Under the pieces are notes generated by a model. The model saw nothing but the letters and a program-made list of their open reading frames with translations. It had not been told where the DNA came from and searched no databases. Position numbers and translations under genes: made by a program. A DNA stretch of 21,478 bases from an uncultured Senegalimassilia sp. (GTDB lineage Bacteria; Actinomycetota; Coriobacteriia; Coriobacteriales; Eggerthellaceae), in NCBI GenBank assembly GCA_934661765.1, contig CAKUJT010000039.1:1-21478 (forward strand), read 5' to 3'. Below, piece by piece: positions 6,726 to 14,676 of this stretch (position 1 is its first letter; each line of letters begins with the position of its first letter).

Positions 6726-7586
6726 CTATTCCGCCTTGAGGCTGGCCATGACCAGCGCCTGGCCGAACAGCTGGCCGCCGCCGTTTGCCACCGCGAACTT
6801 TGCGCGCTCGGGGTCGTTCACGACCGAGCCTGCCAGCTCGTGCACCCCGCGGTCGAAGAGCGCCGGCGTCATGACCACGCTCGGGCCCACCATCACGGTG
6901 GTTGCGTTGCGCGCCAGCTCGAGCAGGCGCGGCGCCGTCTTGTTGATCAGCGTCACGCCGGTGATGAACGCGTAATCCGCCTGCGGCATCACGTACTCGC
7001 ACCCCGGATCGGGCGTATCCAGGCCGTCGCGGCAGTTCCGCTCCAAAACGGTGAGGTTTGCGTACTCGGCGATATCGGCCACATTCGGGAAATGCCCCAC
7101 CACCACAACATTCGCGTCGCCCTTTGCGGCGATTTGCGGCTTGTACGCGCAGAACGCGTCCTTCTGCCCGTTGCCGCCCCGCTCATCCTCGCCGTGATGC
7201 TCGGAGGGGTCGGCGAACTCGCAGCCCAACGGGGCGAGCAGCTCGCGACGCGAATACCACGCGTTCAGCGCCGCGATGCCCAGCGTGGCCTCTTGGAAGC
7301 ACCAGGACTTCGACAGCTCGGCGACCTGACGCAGCTCCATGCCGCGCAAATCCATCTTATACGCGCGCTTCCCGCCTCCGCGCACGGTGAACGCCACGCC
7401 CATGCCGCAATCCGCCTCGACATAGGACCAGTTCAGCCCCAAGCAGTAATCGCGCACCAGCACGCCCTCGGGAATGCCCGCGATCATCTGGTTGTACAAA
7501 TCCCACGCGGTCCCCGGCGCTTGCGTGCCCGGAAACGCGATCGTCGCCGACTCCCGCAAACCCACCTGTTCCTGTTGCACCGCCAT
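6726..7586 (-). CDS. DUF364 protein (DUF4213 N-terminal plus putative heavy-metal chelation domain)
   Basis: A 286-residue cytoplasmic protein with an N-terminal enolase-like DUF4213 part (about residues 15-95) and a Rossmann-like DUF364 part (about 140-286). Supporting segments are GLNWSYVEADCGMGVAFTV, VVVVGHFP, DYAFITGVTLINKT and VMVGPSVVMTPALFDRGV. The solved member from Desulfitobacterium led to a proposed role in heavy-metal chelation, and such genes often neighbour metal ABC importers, as here. ATG 7586 is preceded by AAGGAAGGGG at ideal spacing. Residues 79-158 are duplicated at 2231-2471. The gene is divergent from the NTPase at 7699 and converges on the transporter operon. The family is firm; the activity is unknown. 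Confidence 0.9.
   Translation of the reverse strand: MAVQQEQVGLRESATIAFPGTQAPGTAWDLYNQMIAGIPEGVLVRDYCLGLNWSYVEADCGMGVAFTVRGGGKRAYKMDLRGMELRQVAELSKSWCFQEATLGIAALNAWYSRRELLAPLGCEFADPSEHHGEDERGGNGQKDAFCAYKPQIAAKGDANVVVVGHFPNVADIAEYANLTVLERNCRDGLDTPDPGCEYVMPQADYAFITGVTLINKTAPRLLELARNATTVMVGPSVVMTPALFDRGVHELAGSVVNDPERAKFAVANGGGQLFGQALVMASLKAE
7111..7351 (-). repeat. 241-bp direct repeat, right copy (inside the intact DUF364 gene)
   Basis: Direct repeat of 2231-2471, about 97% identical with no indels. Homologous recombination between the copies would remove 4880 bp containing the whole transporter-methyltransferase operon and one copy of the repeat. Confidence 0.88.
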
Positions 7587-7634
7587 AACGCCCCTTCCTT
7601 AATGACATCGAAATGCCAGTTTACGGCTATTCTT

Positions 7635-7677
7635 TCGTCAGTATTATTGCCGCTTACCTATAATGTAACGCATTACA
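7635..7677 (+). promoter_or_regulatory. Promoter and overlapping palindrome upstream of the THEP1-like NTPase
   Basis: A perfect TATAAT (7659-7664) is preceded by TCGTCA (7635-7640, 4 of 6 matches to TTGACA) at 18-bp spacing, directed at the GTG start at 7699. The -10 overlaps the palindromic sequence TAATG-TAACG-CATTA (7661-7675), which can also be read as TGTAA-CGCA-TTACA (7664-7677). This is a plausible repressor site in the divergent spacer between DUF364 and the NTPase. Confidence 0.5.
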
Positions 7678-7698
7678 GGGGCGAAAGAAGGGGTCAGT

Positions 7699-8394
7699 GT
7701 GCTGTTTCTACTCACCGGCGACGTGCAGATCGGCAAAACCAGATGGCTGGAGGACCTGTGCGCCAGCTTGCAAGCAGCAGGCACGTGCGTAGCAGGCGTG
7801 GTGGCGCCCGGGCAATGGGTGCCGCGGCCCGAAGGGCAACCCGGCGGCAAGCACGGCTTCGACGGGGCCGGACGCTTCGAGAAGCTGGGCATCGACAACG
7901 TGCTGCTGCCGCAGGGCAAGCGCATCGAGTTCGCACGCCGCCGCGACCTGGCCGCCAAGAGCAAAGCGTTCACGGAAGGGACGCAAGCGAAGGCGGCGAA
8001 GCTGGGCTGGGCCATCTCCGACACCGCGATCGCACAAGTCAACGCCCACTTCGCCACGCTGGCGAAACAGGCAAGCATCGCACCCGCCGACAGCGGCATG
8101 CCCGCGCTCCCCGCCAACGAAACCCGGCTCGCCCCGCACGCGATGCTCGTAGTGGACGAGCTGGGCCGCCTCGAGCTTCTGCACAGCTGCGGCCTGACCA
8201 ACGCGCTGGCCATCCTCGACGCCGGCCCCACGCCGCAGTTTCCCCATGCCATAGCCGTGGTGCGTCAGACGCTGCTCGACGAGGCGCGCAGACGCTTCGA
8301 ACCGCGCTGGGGCAAGGCAACCGTCATCGGCCCCGACGACGCGGCCCGCAACCTCGTGCTCGAAACGGCGAGAGCCGCCGGGGGCGCCCACTGA
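7699..8394 (+). CDS. THEP1-like P-loop nucleoside-triphosphatase
   Basis: A 231-residue P-loop protein. The Walker A variant GDVQIGKT (7-14) opens the protein, and AMLVVDELGRLEL (148-160) matches the Walker B region of THEP1-type NTPases, usually V-x-D-E-I-G-x-M-E. It starts at GTG 7699 with AAGAAGGGG about 5 nt upstream; no in-frame ATG lies nearby. It is somewhat longer than typical THEP1 proteins (about 180-200), with the extra length in a Gln/Ala/Lys-rich middle part. It is transcribed divergently from the DUF364 gene across 112 bp, so it may belong to the same metal-handling unit. A MobB-like nucleotide-binding role is an alternative reading. Confidence 0.8.
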   Translation: MLFLLTGDVQIGKTRWLEDLCASLQAAGTCVAGVVAPGQWVPRPEGQPGGKHGFDGAGRFEKLGIDNVLLPQGKRIEFARRRDLAAKSKAFTEGTQAKAAKLGWAISDTAIAQVNAHFATLAKQASIAPADSGMPALPANETRLAPHAMLVVDELGRLELLHSCGLTNALAILDAGPTPQFPHAIAVVRQTLLDEARRRFEPRWGKATVIGPDDAARNLVLETARAAGGAH

Positions 8395-8597
8395 GCCGCG
8401 CACACGCGGGAAACCGCCGACACAAACCCGGCGTGCAAGCCCCCGCAAACGCCACGACCAGGCACCATGCGCCATGCGTCGCACATTCGGTTCGCCTACG
8501 CCCAAACGCGCCCGTCTGCTGCCGCAAAACGCAGATCCAAGCCTGATCGGGCGCAAGGGCAAACCTCGCAGAAACGGGCAACCTGACAGCATCGCGC

Positions 8598-8662
8598 AGA
8601 ACTACGCCGCAAGGGACTGACCCCGGAGGAGTTTCGGAATCAGTCCCTTGCTGCGTAGTTCT
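8598..8662. repeat. Long palindrome with 23-bp arms (REP/MITE-like)
   Basis: The arms 8598-8620 and 8640-8662 pair at 22 of 23 positions around a 19-nt loop that itself has a CCG/CGG inner pair. The arm contains AAGGGACTGA and its complement TCAGTCCCTT. On the plus strand it is followed by TATTTAAG, so it could stop transcription from the NTPase gene, though it starts 203 bp after that stop. Its size and near-perfect symmetry also fit a dispersed palindromic element. Confidence 0.65.
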
Positions 8663-8775
8663 TATTTAAGCCGTCCAAGTTTTTGGGGCGCAGTTCACGT
8701 ACGGTCGGCTCTCGTGGTTTCAAGAGGCAAAACATATCGCTATCAAAGGTTCCTCTGTGCCACTGGTTCGCAGAT

Positions 8776-8821
8776 ATGCCAGGCGGGGCTTCGGCACACA
8801 CTCGTCTGCCCCGCCTGGCAT
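8776..8821 (-). terminator. Hairpin just after the IrtB-like gene (probable terminator)
   Basis: Perfect 14-bp arms ATGCCAGGCGGGGC (8776-8789) and GCCCCGCCTGGCAT (8808-8821) with an 18-nt loop, starting 10 nt past the stop of the last gene of the minus-strand operon. There is no U-tract on the minus strand, so termination may be weak, or the hairpin may protect the mRNA 3' end. Confidence 0.55.
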
Positions 8822-8831
8822 CGCCTTTGCG

Positions 8832-10577
8832 TTAGAGCACCCACGCCTCGCTTTCGCGCTGCAGCTCCAACATGCGGCGGTATCTACCATCGGGCTTCTC
8901 ACGCAGCTCTGCCGGGCTTCCCTGCTCCACCACGCAACCGTCTTCGAGCACCACGATCTTGTCGGCGTTGTCAACCGTGCGCATGCGATGTGCGATAACG
9001 AGGACCGTCTTGCCTTGAAGCAGTTCAGAGAGAGCAGCTTGCACGTGCGTCTCGTTTTCCACGTCGAGTGAGGCCGTTGCTTCATCGAGCAGCACGATCG
9101 GAGCGTCTTTCAGCAGGGCGCGCGCAATCGAGATACGCTGGCGTTCACCACCGGAAAGCCTGCTGCCGTTTTCCCCGATCATGGTGTCGTAGCCGTTGGG
9201 CAAACGCTCCACGAACTCGTCGCAGCGCGCCGCCCTCGCCGCAGCGAGAACCTCCTCGTTCGTAGCATCCTTCTTCCCAAGGCGAATGTTCTCACGCACG
9301 GTGTCGTCAAAGAGCACCACGTCCTGGAACACCTCGGAGAATGCAGAAAGCAGCGTTTCCGGATCGACGGTAGAGACGTCAACGCCGCCCACGAAGATCG
9401 CGCCAGAGCTTACGTCCCAAAAACGTGAAGCGAGCTTGACAGCCGTGCTCTTGCCCGAACCGGACGCGCCCACAAGCGCCGTCACCTGCCCTTCTTGCGC
9501 TTTGAACGACACGTCGCCCAAGACGTCCTCGCCGTCGGCGTATGCAAAGCCCACGTCTTCGAAGACCACATCATAGCCCTGGGCCTCGAACGAGGTGCTA
9601 CCCGTTTGGATCGGCTCATTCTCGATGGCGCGCATGCGCTCAAGGCTCAAGCTCATGTCCATCAGCTCAGCGATGGCCTGCAAGATAACGTTGATGGGAT
9701 CGTAAACCCTTGTCACCGCCAACAGATACACGAAAAACACGAGGAAGTCGACTTGTCCCGCCACGAGCAGCACAGTACCCACCACGATGACGGATGCGAT
9801 TCCCAGACGCAAGAATCCTTGGGCGGAGCACACCGCCACACCCATAGCCAGCTCGGCACCGATTTTCTCTCTCTCGAAACGATCGATGCGGCAATCAAGC
9901 TCTCCCTGGAACGCGCTCACTTTGTTGAGAGAGCGTATCTCACGATGGCATTCAAGGTATTCCTGCAGACCATCGGCAAACGAAAGGGACGCCGCGTTCT
10001 TCTTCGCAGTATGCGACTTCTGGATACGCGCGGTCAAAAGCAACACCACAAGCGCCACGGGGATGGGCCAGAGCGCAGATGCCGCCAGTCTCCAGTCGAA
10101 CGCAAACATCATGACAGCGAACACCAGCGTCGAAGCGCCCATGCCGAAAATCTGCGGCATAGTGTGCGAGAACAGGCGCTCCTGATCGGAGCAGTCCTTC
10201 ATGATAACGCTCGTCAAGTCGGACAAATCGCGCCTTCCGAAAAACGAGAGCGGAAGCAGGCGCAAACGCTCCGCGATGGCGATACGCTTGCGGGCGCTTT
10301 CTTGGTAGACCACCGTGTACGTCGCGCGATATTCCCACATCTGCGTGACGAACATCACAACAAGTACCGCCACGATGCCCGCTGCGTAGAGCGCCATGCC
10401 TGGCAGGCCAACTGAAGGGTTGTCCAAGTACCTGATGAAATCGCTTGCGACGAAGTACAGCACCACGATGGGCAGCATCAGCATTAGGTTCGCCAACGCA
10501 CAGAACCCAGCACCGCGTATAAAATCCTTCATGCCTTGATCGGTCAAGGCAAAAGCATCTTGGATCCTACGCCACAT
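8832..10577 (-). CDS. ABC half-transporter, IrtB/YbtQ-like (membrane domain plus ATPase)
   Basis: A 581-residue fused half transporter with exporter fold: six membrane helices (about residues 20-310), then an ATPase domain with Walker A GASGSGKS (370-377), signature LSGGERQ (474-480), Walker B IVLLDEA with E499, and switch H530. ATG 10577 overlaps the preceding gene's stop by 11 bp and has GAAGGGGG 8 nt upstream; the longer upstream frame is a shadow. It pairs with the gene before it to form a heterodimer. Exporter-fold heterodimers such as YbtPQ and IrtAB work in reverse as siderophore importers. The link to an ECF module and AraC regulator supports import rather than drug export, but the substrate is inferred. 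Confidence 0.9.
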   Translation of the reverse strand: MWRRIQDAFALTDQGMKDFIRGAGFCALANLMLMLPIVVLYFVASDFIRYLDNPSVGLPGMALYAAGIVAVLVVMFVTQMWEYRATYTVVYQESARKRIAIAERLRLLPLSFFGRRDLSDLTSVIMKDCSDQERLFSHTMPQIFGMGASTLVFAVMMFAFDWRLAASALWPIPVALVVLLLTARIQKSHTAKKNAASLSFADGLQEYLECHREIRSLNKVSAFQGELDCRIDRFEREKIGAELAMGVAVCSAQGFLRLGIASVIVVGTVLLVAGQVDFLVFFVYLLAVTRVYDPINVILQAIAELMDMSLSLERMRAIENEPIQTGSTSFEAQGYDVVFEDVGFAYADGEDVLGDVSFKAQEGQVTALVGASGSGKSTAVKLASRFWDVSSGAIFVGGVDVSTVDPETLLSAFSEVFQDVVLFDDTVRENIRLGKKDATNEEVLAAARAARCDEFVERLPNGYDTMIGENGSRLSGGERQRISIARALLKDAPIVLLDEATASLDVENETHVQAALSELLQGKTVLVIAHRMRTVDNADKIVVLEDGCVVEQGSPAELREKPDGRYRRMLELQRESEAWVL

Positions 10578-12441
10578 GGCTGTCACCCCCTTCAATCCTC
10601 CACGTCGCGCTCGTTCGGTAGTCTCGCCACATGCGCGCATACAGTCCGCCTTGCGCGACAAGCTCCTCATGGGCGCCCTGCTCCACGACAGAACCATGGT
10701 CGATGACGAAGATACGATCCGCATTCACGACGGTTGACAGACGATGTGCGATCATAAGCACCGTCTTGTCTGCGCAAAGCGTTGCAAGAGCGGCCTGGAT
10801 CAGCGCCTCGTTTTCGGGGTCGGCAAACGCCGTCGCCTCGTCGAGAACCACGATGGGGGCATCTTTCAGAATGGCACGCGCAAGCGCGATGCGCTGACGC
10901 TCTCCCCCGGAAAGATGCACGCCAGCTTTTCCTACTACGGTGTTCACGCCATCGGGGAATTTGGCAATGATGTCATCGCACTGGGCCGCATGAAGAGCAG
11001 CAAGTACCTCGGCATCGCTCGCATTGGGGCGGCCCGCACGCACGTTATCAGCCAAGCTCTGCTTGAACAGTCGATCGTCTTGGAACACGAAAGAAACGGC
11101 ACCCATCAGCTCCTCGGCGGGAATACGTCGCACATCTGCCCCGCCCACAAGAACGGCACCCTCCTCTGCGTCCCAAAAGCGCGGAACGAGCGACGCAAGC
11201 GTCGACTTGCCTCCGCCCGACGGCCCGACGAGAGCCACCGTCGCCCCGGCGGGAACGGAAAGCGATACGTTGCGAAGCGCCGGTTCCCTGGAACCAGGGT
11301 ACGAGAAGCTGACGCCCGAAAGCTCGATGCTCGCCTCCTTCGGATGGAGGGCCTTGGCAGACTCCACCTCGGCGATGGGAGCAACTTCCATGATCGTGCT
11401 CATCCGCCGCAGCGCGTCTTCGGCGATCATGACTGCCTCCGACGAATACATGACCTTCGACATCATCGTCGTCGTCATCGCCGAGAAGAACGCATAGAAC
11501 AGGAAGTCGATCAGGAAAGCCGGGAAATCAGTTGCGACGGCCGCAAGCGCAATACCCGCAGGTACGAGCACCGCGAAAGTCGAGTTGATCGCAACCAGCT
11601 GCACGACTTGGGGTCGTCGGCAATACTCGGTATAATTCGTCGCCATGTCGCGATAGCCGACGATCGCCTCGTGGAAGGCCCTGAACGAAAGCACCGTCTG
11701 CTGGAATACCTTTACCACGGGTATGCCTCGAACGTATTCGGTTGCCGCAGCGCTCATGCGCATGAGAGCCGCCTGGTACAGCTCCATGAAATGGCGGCCG
11801 CCCTTCGCGTCCTCGCGGCCCATCATCCACCACATCGCGGCGAAGGAAACGGCGATGGGGACAAGGCACAGAAGCCCCATCCTCCAGTCGAACAGGAACG
11901 CCACGACGAAGAAGATCACCGGGGTGGCGAAAGAGCCAACGAAATCGGGCAGCTTATGGGCGATAAGGTCTTCTGTCTGGCCTGCACACCCGTCGATCAC
12001 GCGGCGCATCTCCCCCGACGAGTGCACGCTGAAATATCCCATTGGGATCCGCGCCACGTGGCGAACCATCGCTTTGCGCATATTTGCCGCAATACGGAAG
12101 GCCGCAAGATGCGAAGCCATGAGCGCGCCAAAATACACGATAATGCCCAACACGGCGAAAACCACAGCAAGCACGGCCCACATCGCGGCCGACGATGCCT
12201 CGTCCCAATTCGGGTACACCGAGACCAGGTCGCGGACCACGAACCATACGCAAACAAGCGGCATCACGGTGAGCACGGCGTTCAGCGCCGAAAGGCCGCA
12301 TCCTACATACGCCAAGACCCGCCGCTTGCCAGCAAACCCCAACAGCTCGAGAATCGCGTTTTTCTTCTTGGCAGGACCTTCTTTCCCCACGTCCTTTCCT
12401 ACTTCTGTCGTTAGAGTACCGTCTTCCCGGGTCATTGCCAT
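10567..12441 (-). CDS. ABC half-transporter, IrtA/YbtP-like (membrane domain plus ATPase)
   Basis: A 624-residue partner of the downstream half transporter. A charged N-terminus (about 35 residues, Lys/Glu-rich) precedes six helices to about residue 345. The ATPase domain has Walker A GPSGGGKS (406-413), signature LSGGERQ (510-516), Walker B VVLDEATA with D534 and E535, and switch H566. The D-loop reads AFADPENE instead of the usual SALD form; from memory this is characteristic of the siderophore-importing YbtP/IrtA group. There is no fused siderophore-interacting domain like that of mycobacterial IrtA. ATG 12441 follows GGGAGGT at good spacing, 21 bp after the S-component gene. Confidence 0.9.
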   Translation of the reverse strand: MAMTREDGTLTTEVGKDVGKEGPAKKKNAILELLGFAGKRRVLAYVGCGLSALNAVLTVMPLVCVWFVVRDLVSVYPNWDEASSAAMWAVLAVVFAVLGIIVYFGALMASHLAAFRIAANMRKAMVRHVARIPMGYFSVHSSGEMRRVIDGCAGQTEDLIAHKLPDFVGSFATPVIFFVVAFLFDWRMGLLCLVPIAVSFAAMWWMMGREDAKGGRHFMELYQAALMRMSAAATEYVRGIPVVKVFQQTVLSFRAFHEAIVGYRDMATNYTEYCRRPQVVQLVAINSTFAVLVPAGIALAAVATDFPAFLIDFLFYAFFSAMTTTMMSKVMYSSEAVMIAEDALRRMSTIMEVAPIAEVESAKALHPKEASIELSGVSFSYPGSREPALRNVSLSVPAGATVALVGPSGGGKSTLASLVPRFWDAEEGAVLVGGADVRRIPAEELMGAVSFVFQDDRLFKQSLADNVRAGRPNASDAEVLAALHAAQCDDIIAKFPDGVNTVVGKAGVHLSGGERQRIALARAILKDAPIVVLDEATAFADPENEALIQAALATLCADKTVLMIAHRLSTVVNADRIFVIDHGSVVEQGAHEELVAQGGLYARMWRDYRTSATWRIEGGDSHVA

Positions 12442-12462
12442 AGTTACCTCCCGGCCGTTAAT

Positions 12463-13086
12463 CTACATGCCAAGCTTGGCAAAGTGCTTCGAGAACACCT
12501 TGGTACCGATGAAGCCGCCGACGAGGCCGCCAGCGATGGTGGCAGCGCCGGTAACGACGCCCATCGGGCTTAGAATCGAGTTAACGAGCGTTTGGCCGTA
12601 CTCGAGGGTCATGCCGGCTTGAACGCACATCTCGGCATAAGCATCGCCCATCATGAGGATGAGAGAGATCTGCCCCAGCCAGAAGCAGAACGTGAACGCG
12701 GCAAAGGCGCAGATAAGCTTGGTCTTGGTGCGCTTCTGCGGATCGCCTGCGATAAGGTCTGCCACGATACCGCCCACAACAATGCCGACAGGACCGCTCC
12801 AGAACATGCCCATCAGAAGGCCGACAGCACCAACGATAATGCCCATGATGGCGATCGCGCCACGCTTCGGAACGCGATAGGCCAGGTACATGAACACGGT
12901 ACCAGCGAACAACGCGCCTACCGTGTGAGTAAACCAGCACAGGTTGGCATTCGCGCTAAAGATAATCGAGAACACCATGAACACTAGGAACAAAAGGATG
13001 CCGAACACGGCGATAAAGACGAAGTCTTTCGGGCTCAAGCCATTACGTTCCTTGGCGGCAGAACCGATTGTTGCTTTGCTTGTCAT
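12463..13086 (-). CDS. MptD-family (Trep_Strep type) ECF transporter S component
   Basis: A 207-residue integral membrane protein predicted to bind the substrate for the ECF module. It has five to six hydrophobic segments (about 23-43, 50-72, 75-104, 123-145, 175-195) with the pattern LCWFTHTVGALFAGTVFMYL and WSGPVGIVVGGIVADL. These match the TIGR02185 Trep_Strep/MptD family, usually found beside EcfT and ECF ATPase genes. GAGAAAGG precedes ATG 13086, and the gene sits 18 bp after the ATPase gene. The family's ligand is not established; here the neighbouring IrtAB-like pair suggests a metal chelate. Confidence 0.86.
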   Translation of the reverse strand: MTSKATIGSAAKERNGLSPKDFVFIAVFGILLFLVFMVFSIIFSANANLCWFTHTVGALFAGTVFMYLAYRVPKRGAIAIMGIIVGAVGLLMGMFWSGPVGIVVGGIVADLIAGDPQKRTKTKLICAFAAFTFCFWLGQISLILMMGDAYAEMCVQAGMTLEYGQTLVNSILSPMGVVTGAATIAGGLVGGFIGTKVFSKHFAKLGM

Positions 13087-13104
13087 TGCGAAACCTTTCT
13101 CTTG

Positions 13105-14676
13105 TTACTGTGTTTCTGCAAACCCGAAATTGAGCTTCAACTTCGGAAGTGTTGCCTTGTTTAAGGGGAAGCGCTCGGCGATACGCCCGTCTTCGACCAG
13201 GACTATCTCATCGCATGCCGAGCAGAGGAATTCATAGTCGTGCGAGACAACGCAGACAGCGATTCCCGCATCGCGCATGCGCGCGATCTGGGCATCTATT
13301 CGACGCATATTGCGATAATCCAAGCCACTCGTAGGCTCGTCGAGAATCATCGCGCGGGCACTCGAAAGCAAGCCGGCAGCGATGGAAAGCCGTTGGCGCT
13401 CCCCGCCTGAAAGGGAGAGCGGGTGCCTGTCGGCAAGACCTTCGAGAGCAAGCGCAGCCTTAATTGCTGCAATCCGGTCCTTATTACCTAGGCTGTCTTC
13501 CGCGCCATCCGAAGAGCACGCGCTTGCAAGCTCATCGTCGACTGTGCTGCTGAACAACTGGTATCCCGGTTCTTGCATAACCAGGTACACGCGCCCCGCC
13601 CGTTTCCTTGCGCGAAGCGGCACGTCGTCGACCTCGATCACCCCCGCCTTTTCCTTGAGAAGGCCGGCCATGCACCGGGCAAACGTCGTTTTCCCAGCCC
13701 CGTTGTGCCCCACAATACCGACGACGCCACCCGGAAGGAGGCGGAAATCGAGACCGTTCAAGACCGCAGGCGCACCGCGGTAGCCAGCAACTACGCCGCT
13801 CATACGTACGACGGGTTTCCCGCAAGAAGGCAAGCCGGGAACGGTCGAATCGACCACATCGGCCGAGGGCCGCACCGCCACAATAGAGTCGATTTCAGCA
13901 AGAGAGGCGGCGCGCAGCCCCATATCGGTTCTCGTTTCGAACGGCAGTGCAAGAAATTCTCCCGCCGTCCAGTCCCCCATGACTTCGCCATCATCTAAAA
14001 CCACATAGCGGTCTGCGATGCCGTCAAGCCACCACAGGCGATGCTCGGAGATAAGCACGGTCTTCCCCTGGCTCTTCAGAAGCGCAACCGTGCGCGCAAG
14101 ATTCCGCATCGCATGCACATCGAGCGACGCGGTTGGCTCATCAAGCACGAAGATGTCAGGATGCACCGCATAGGCCGATGCCAGGATAACCGACTGCTTC
14201 TGCCCGCCGGAAAGCGCCTCGGTGCCGCGCCCGAGCAGGCCCTCGATACCGAGCGTTGCCGCAGCCTGCGCCACACGTTCGGCCATTTCCTCGCGATCGA
14301 TTCCGAAGTTCTCGCATCCGAAAGCGATTTCCGAGGTCACGTCGAGATTGACGAACTGGCTACGCGGGTTCTGGAACACCGACCCGACATGCGCGGAAAG
14401 CTCGCCCATCGTCCATGCGGAAACGGGTTTTCCCGCAACAAGCACCTCACCTTGAAGGTCCCCTTCGTACATAAGAGGAATAAGCGCATTAACGAGGCGC
14501 GTAAGCGTTGTCTTGCCACATCCTGACTGCCCGGTCACAACAACGCATTGACCGCGAGGGATCTTCAGCGAAACGTCACGAAGCGATGGACGGGAAGCGC
14601 CTTTGTAGCAAAACGTGCATCCATCGAGCTCGATAGCATAGGGCGAAGCCTTCGCCGCGGCGGCATTTTCCATCAT
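13105..14676 (-). CDS. ECF transporter ATPase with two fused ABC domains
   Basis: A 523-residue duplicated ATPase that replaces the usual EcfA-EcfA' pair. Domain 1 has Walker A GQSGCGKT (49-56), signature LSGGQKQ (155-161), D179-E180 and an EHR switch (H212). Domain 2 has Walker A GHNGAGKT (323-330), signature LSGGERQ (422-428), D446-E447 and H479. The linker is about residues 240-290. All catalytic residues are present in both halves. The start ATG 14676 overlaps the EcfT stop by one base (TGATG), with a second ATG directly after it, so translation is coupled to EcfT. Confidence 0.94.
   Translation of the reverse strand: MMENAAAAKASPYAIELDGCTFCYKGASRPSLRDVSLKIPRGQCVVVTGQSGCGKTTLTRLVNALIPLMYEGDLQGEVLVAGKPVSAWTMGELSAHVGSVFQNPRSQFVNLDVTSEIAFGCENFGIDREEMAERVAQAAATLGIEGLLGRGTEALSGGQKQSVILASAYAVHPDIFVLDEPTASLDVHAMRNLARTVALLKSQGKTVLISEHRLWWLDGIADRYVVLDDGEVMGDWTAGEFLALPFETRTDMGLRAASLAEIDSIVAVRPSADVVDSTVPGLPSCGKPVVRMSGVVAGYRGAPAVLNGLDFRLLPGGVVGIVGHNGAGKTTFARCMAGLLKEKAGVIEVDDVPLRARKRAGRVYLVMQEPGYQLFSSTVDDELASACSSDGAEDSLGNKDRIAAIKAALALEGLADRHPLSLSGGERQRLSIAAGLLSSARAMILDEPTSGLDYRNMRRIDAQIARMRDAGIAVCVVSHDYEFLCSACDEIVLVEDGRIAERFPLNKATLPKLKLNFGFAETQ

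Larger units (their letters stand above)
8395..8831. other. Gene-free region between the NTPase and the ABC operon end
   Basis: 437 bp between convergent genes. 8395-8597 shows nothing beyond GC-rich sequence. 8598-8662 is a long palindrome and 8776-8821 is a second hairpin. The open frames that cross it are shadows or low-complexity Arg-rich readings. Confidence 0.65.

Noticed and set aside
6648..8546. 632-residue plus-strand open frame across the DUF364 and NTPase genes
   Set aside because: It runs antisense to DUF364 and out of frame through the NTPase, and becomes Arg/Pro-rich; a GC-rich shadow frame.
10744..12414. 556-residue plus-strand frame opposite the IrtA-like gene
   Set aside because: Antisense to an ABC protein with all catalytic motifs; His/Arg-rich composition.
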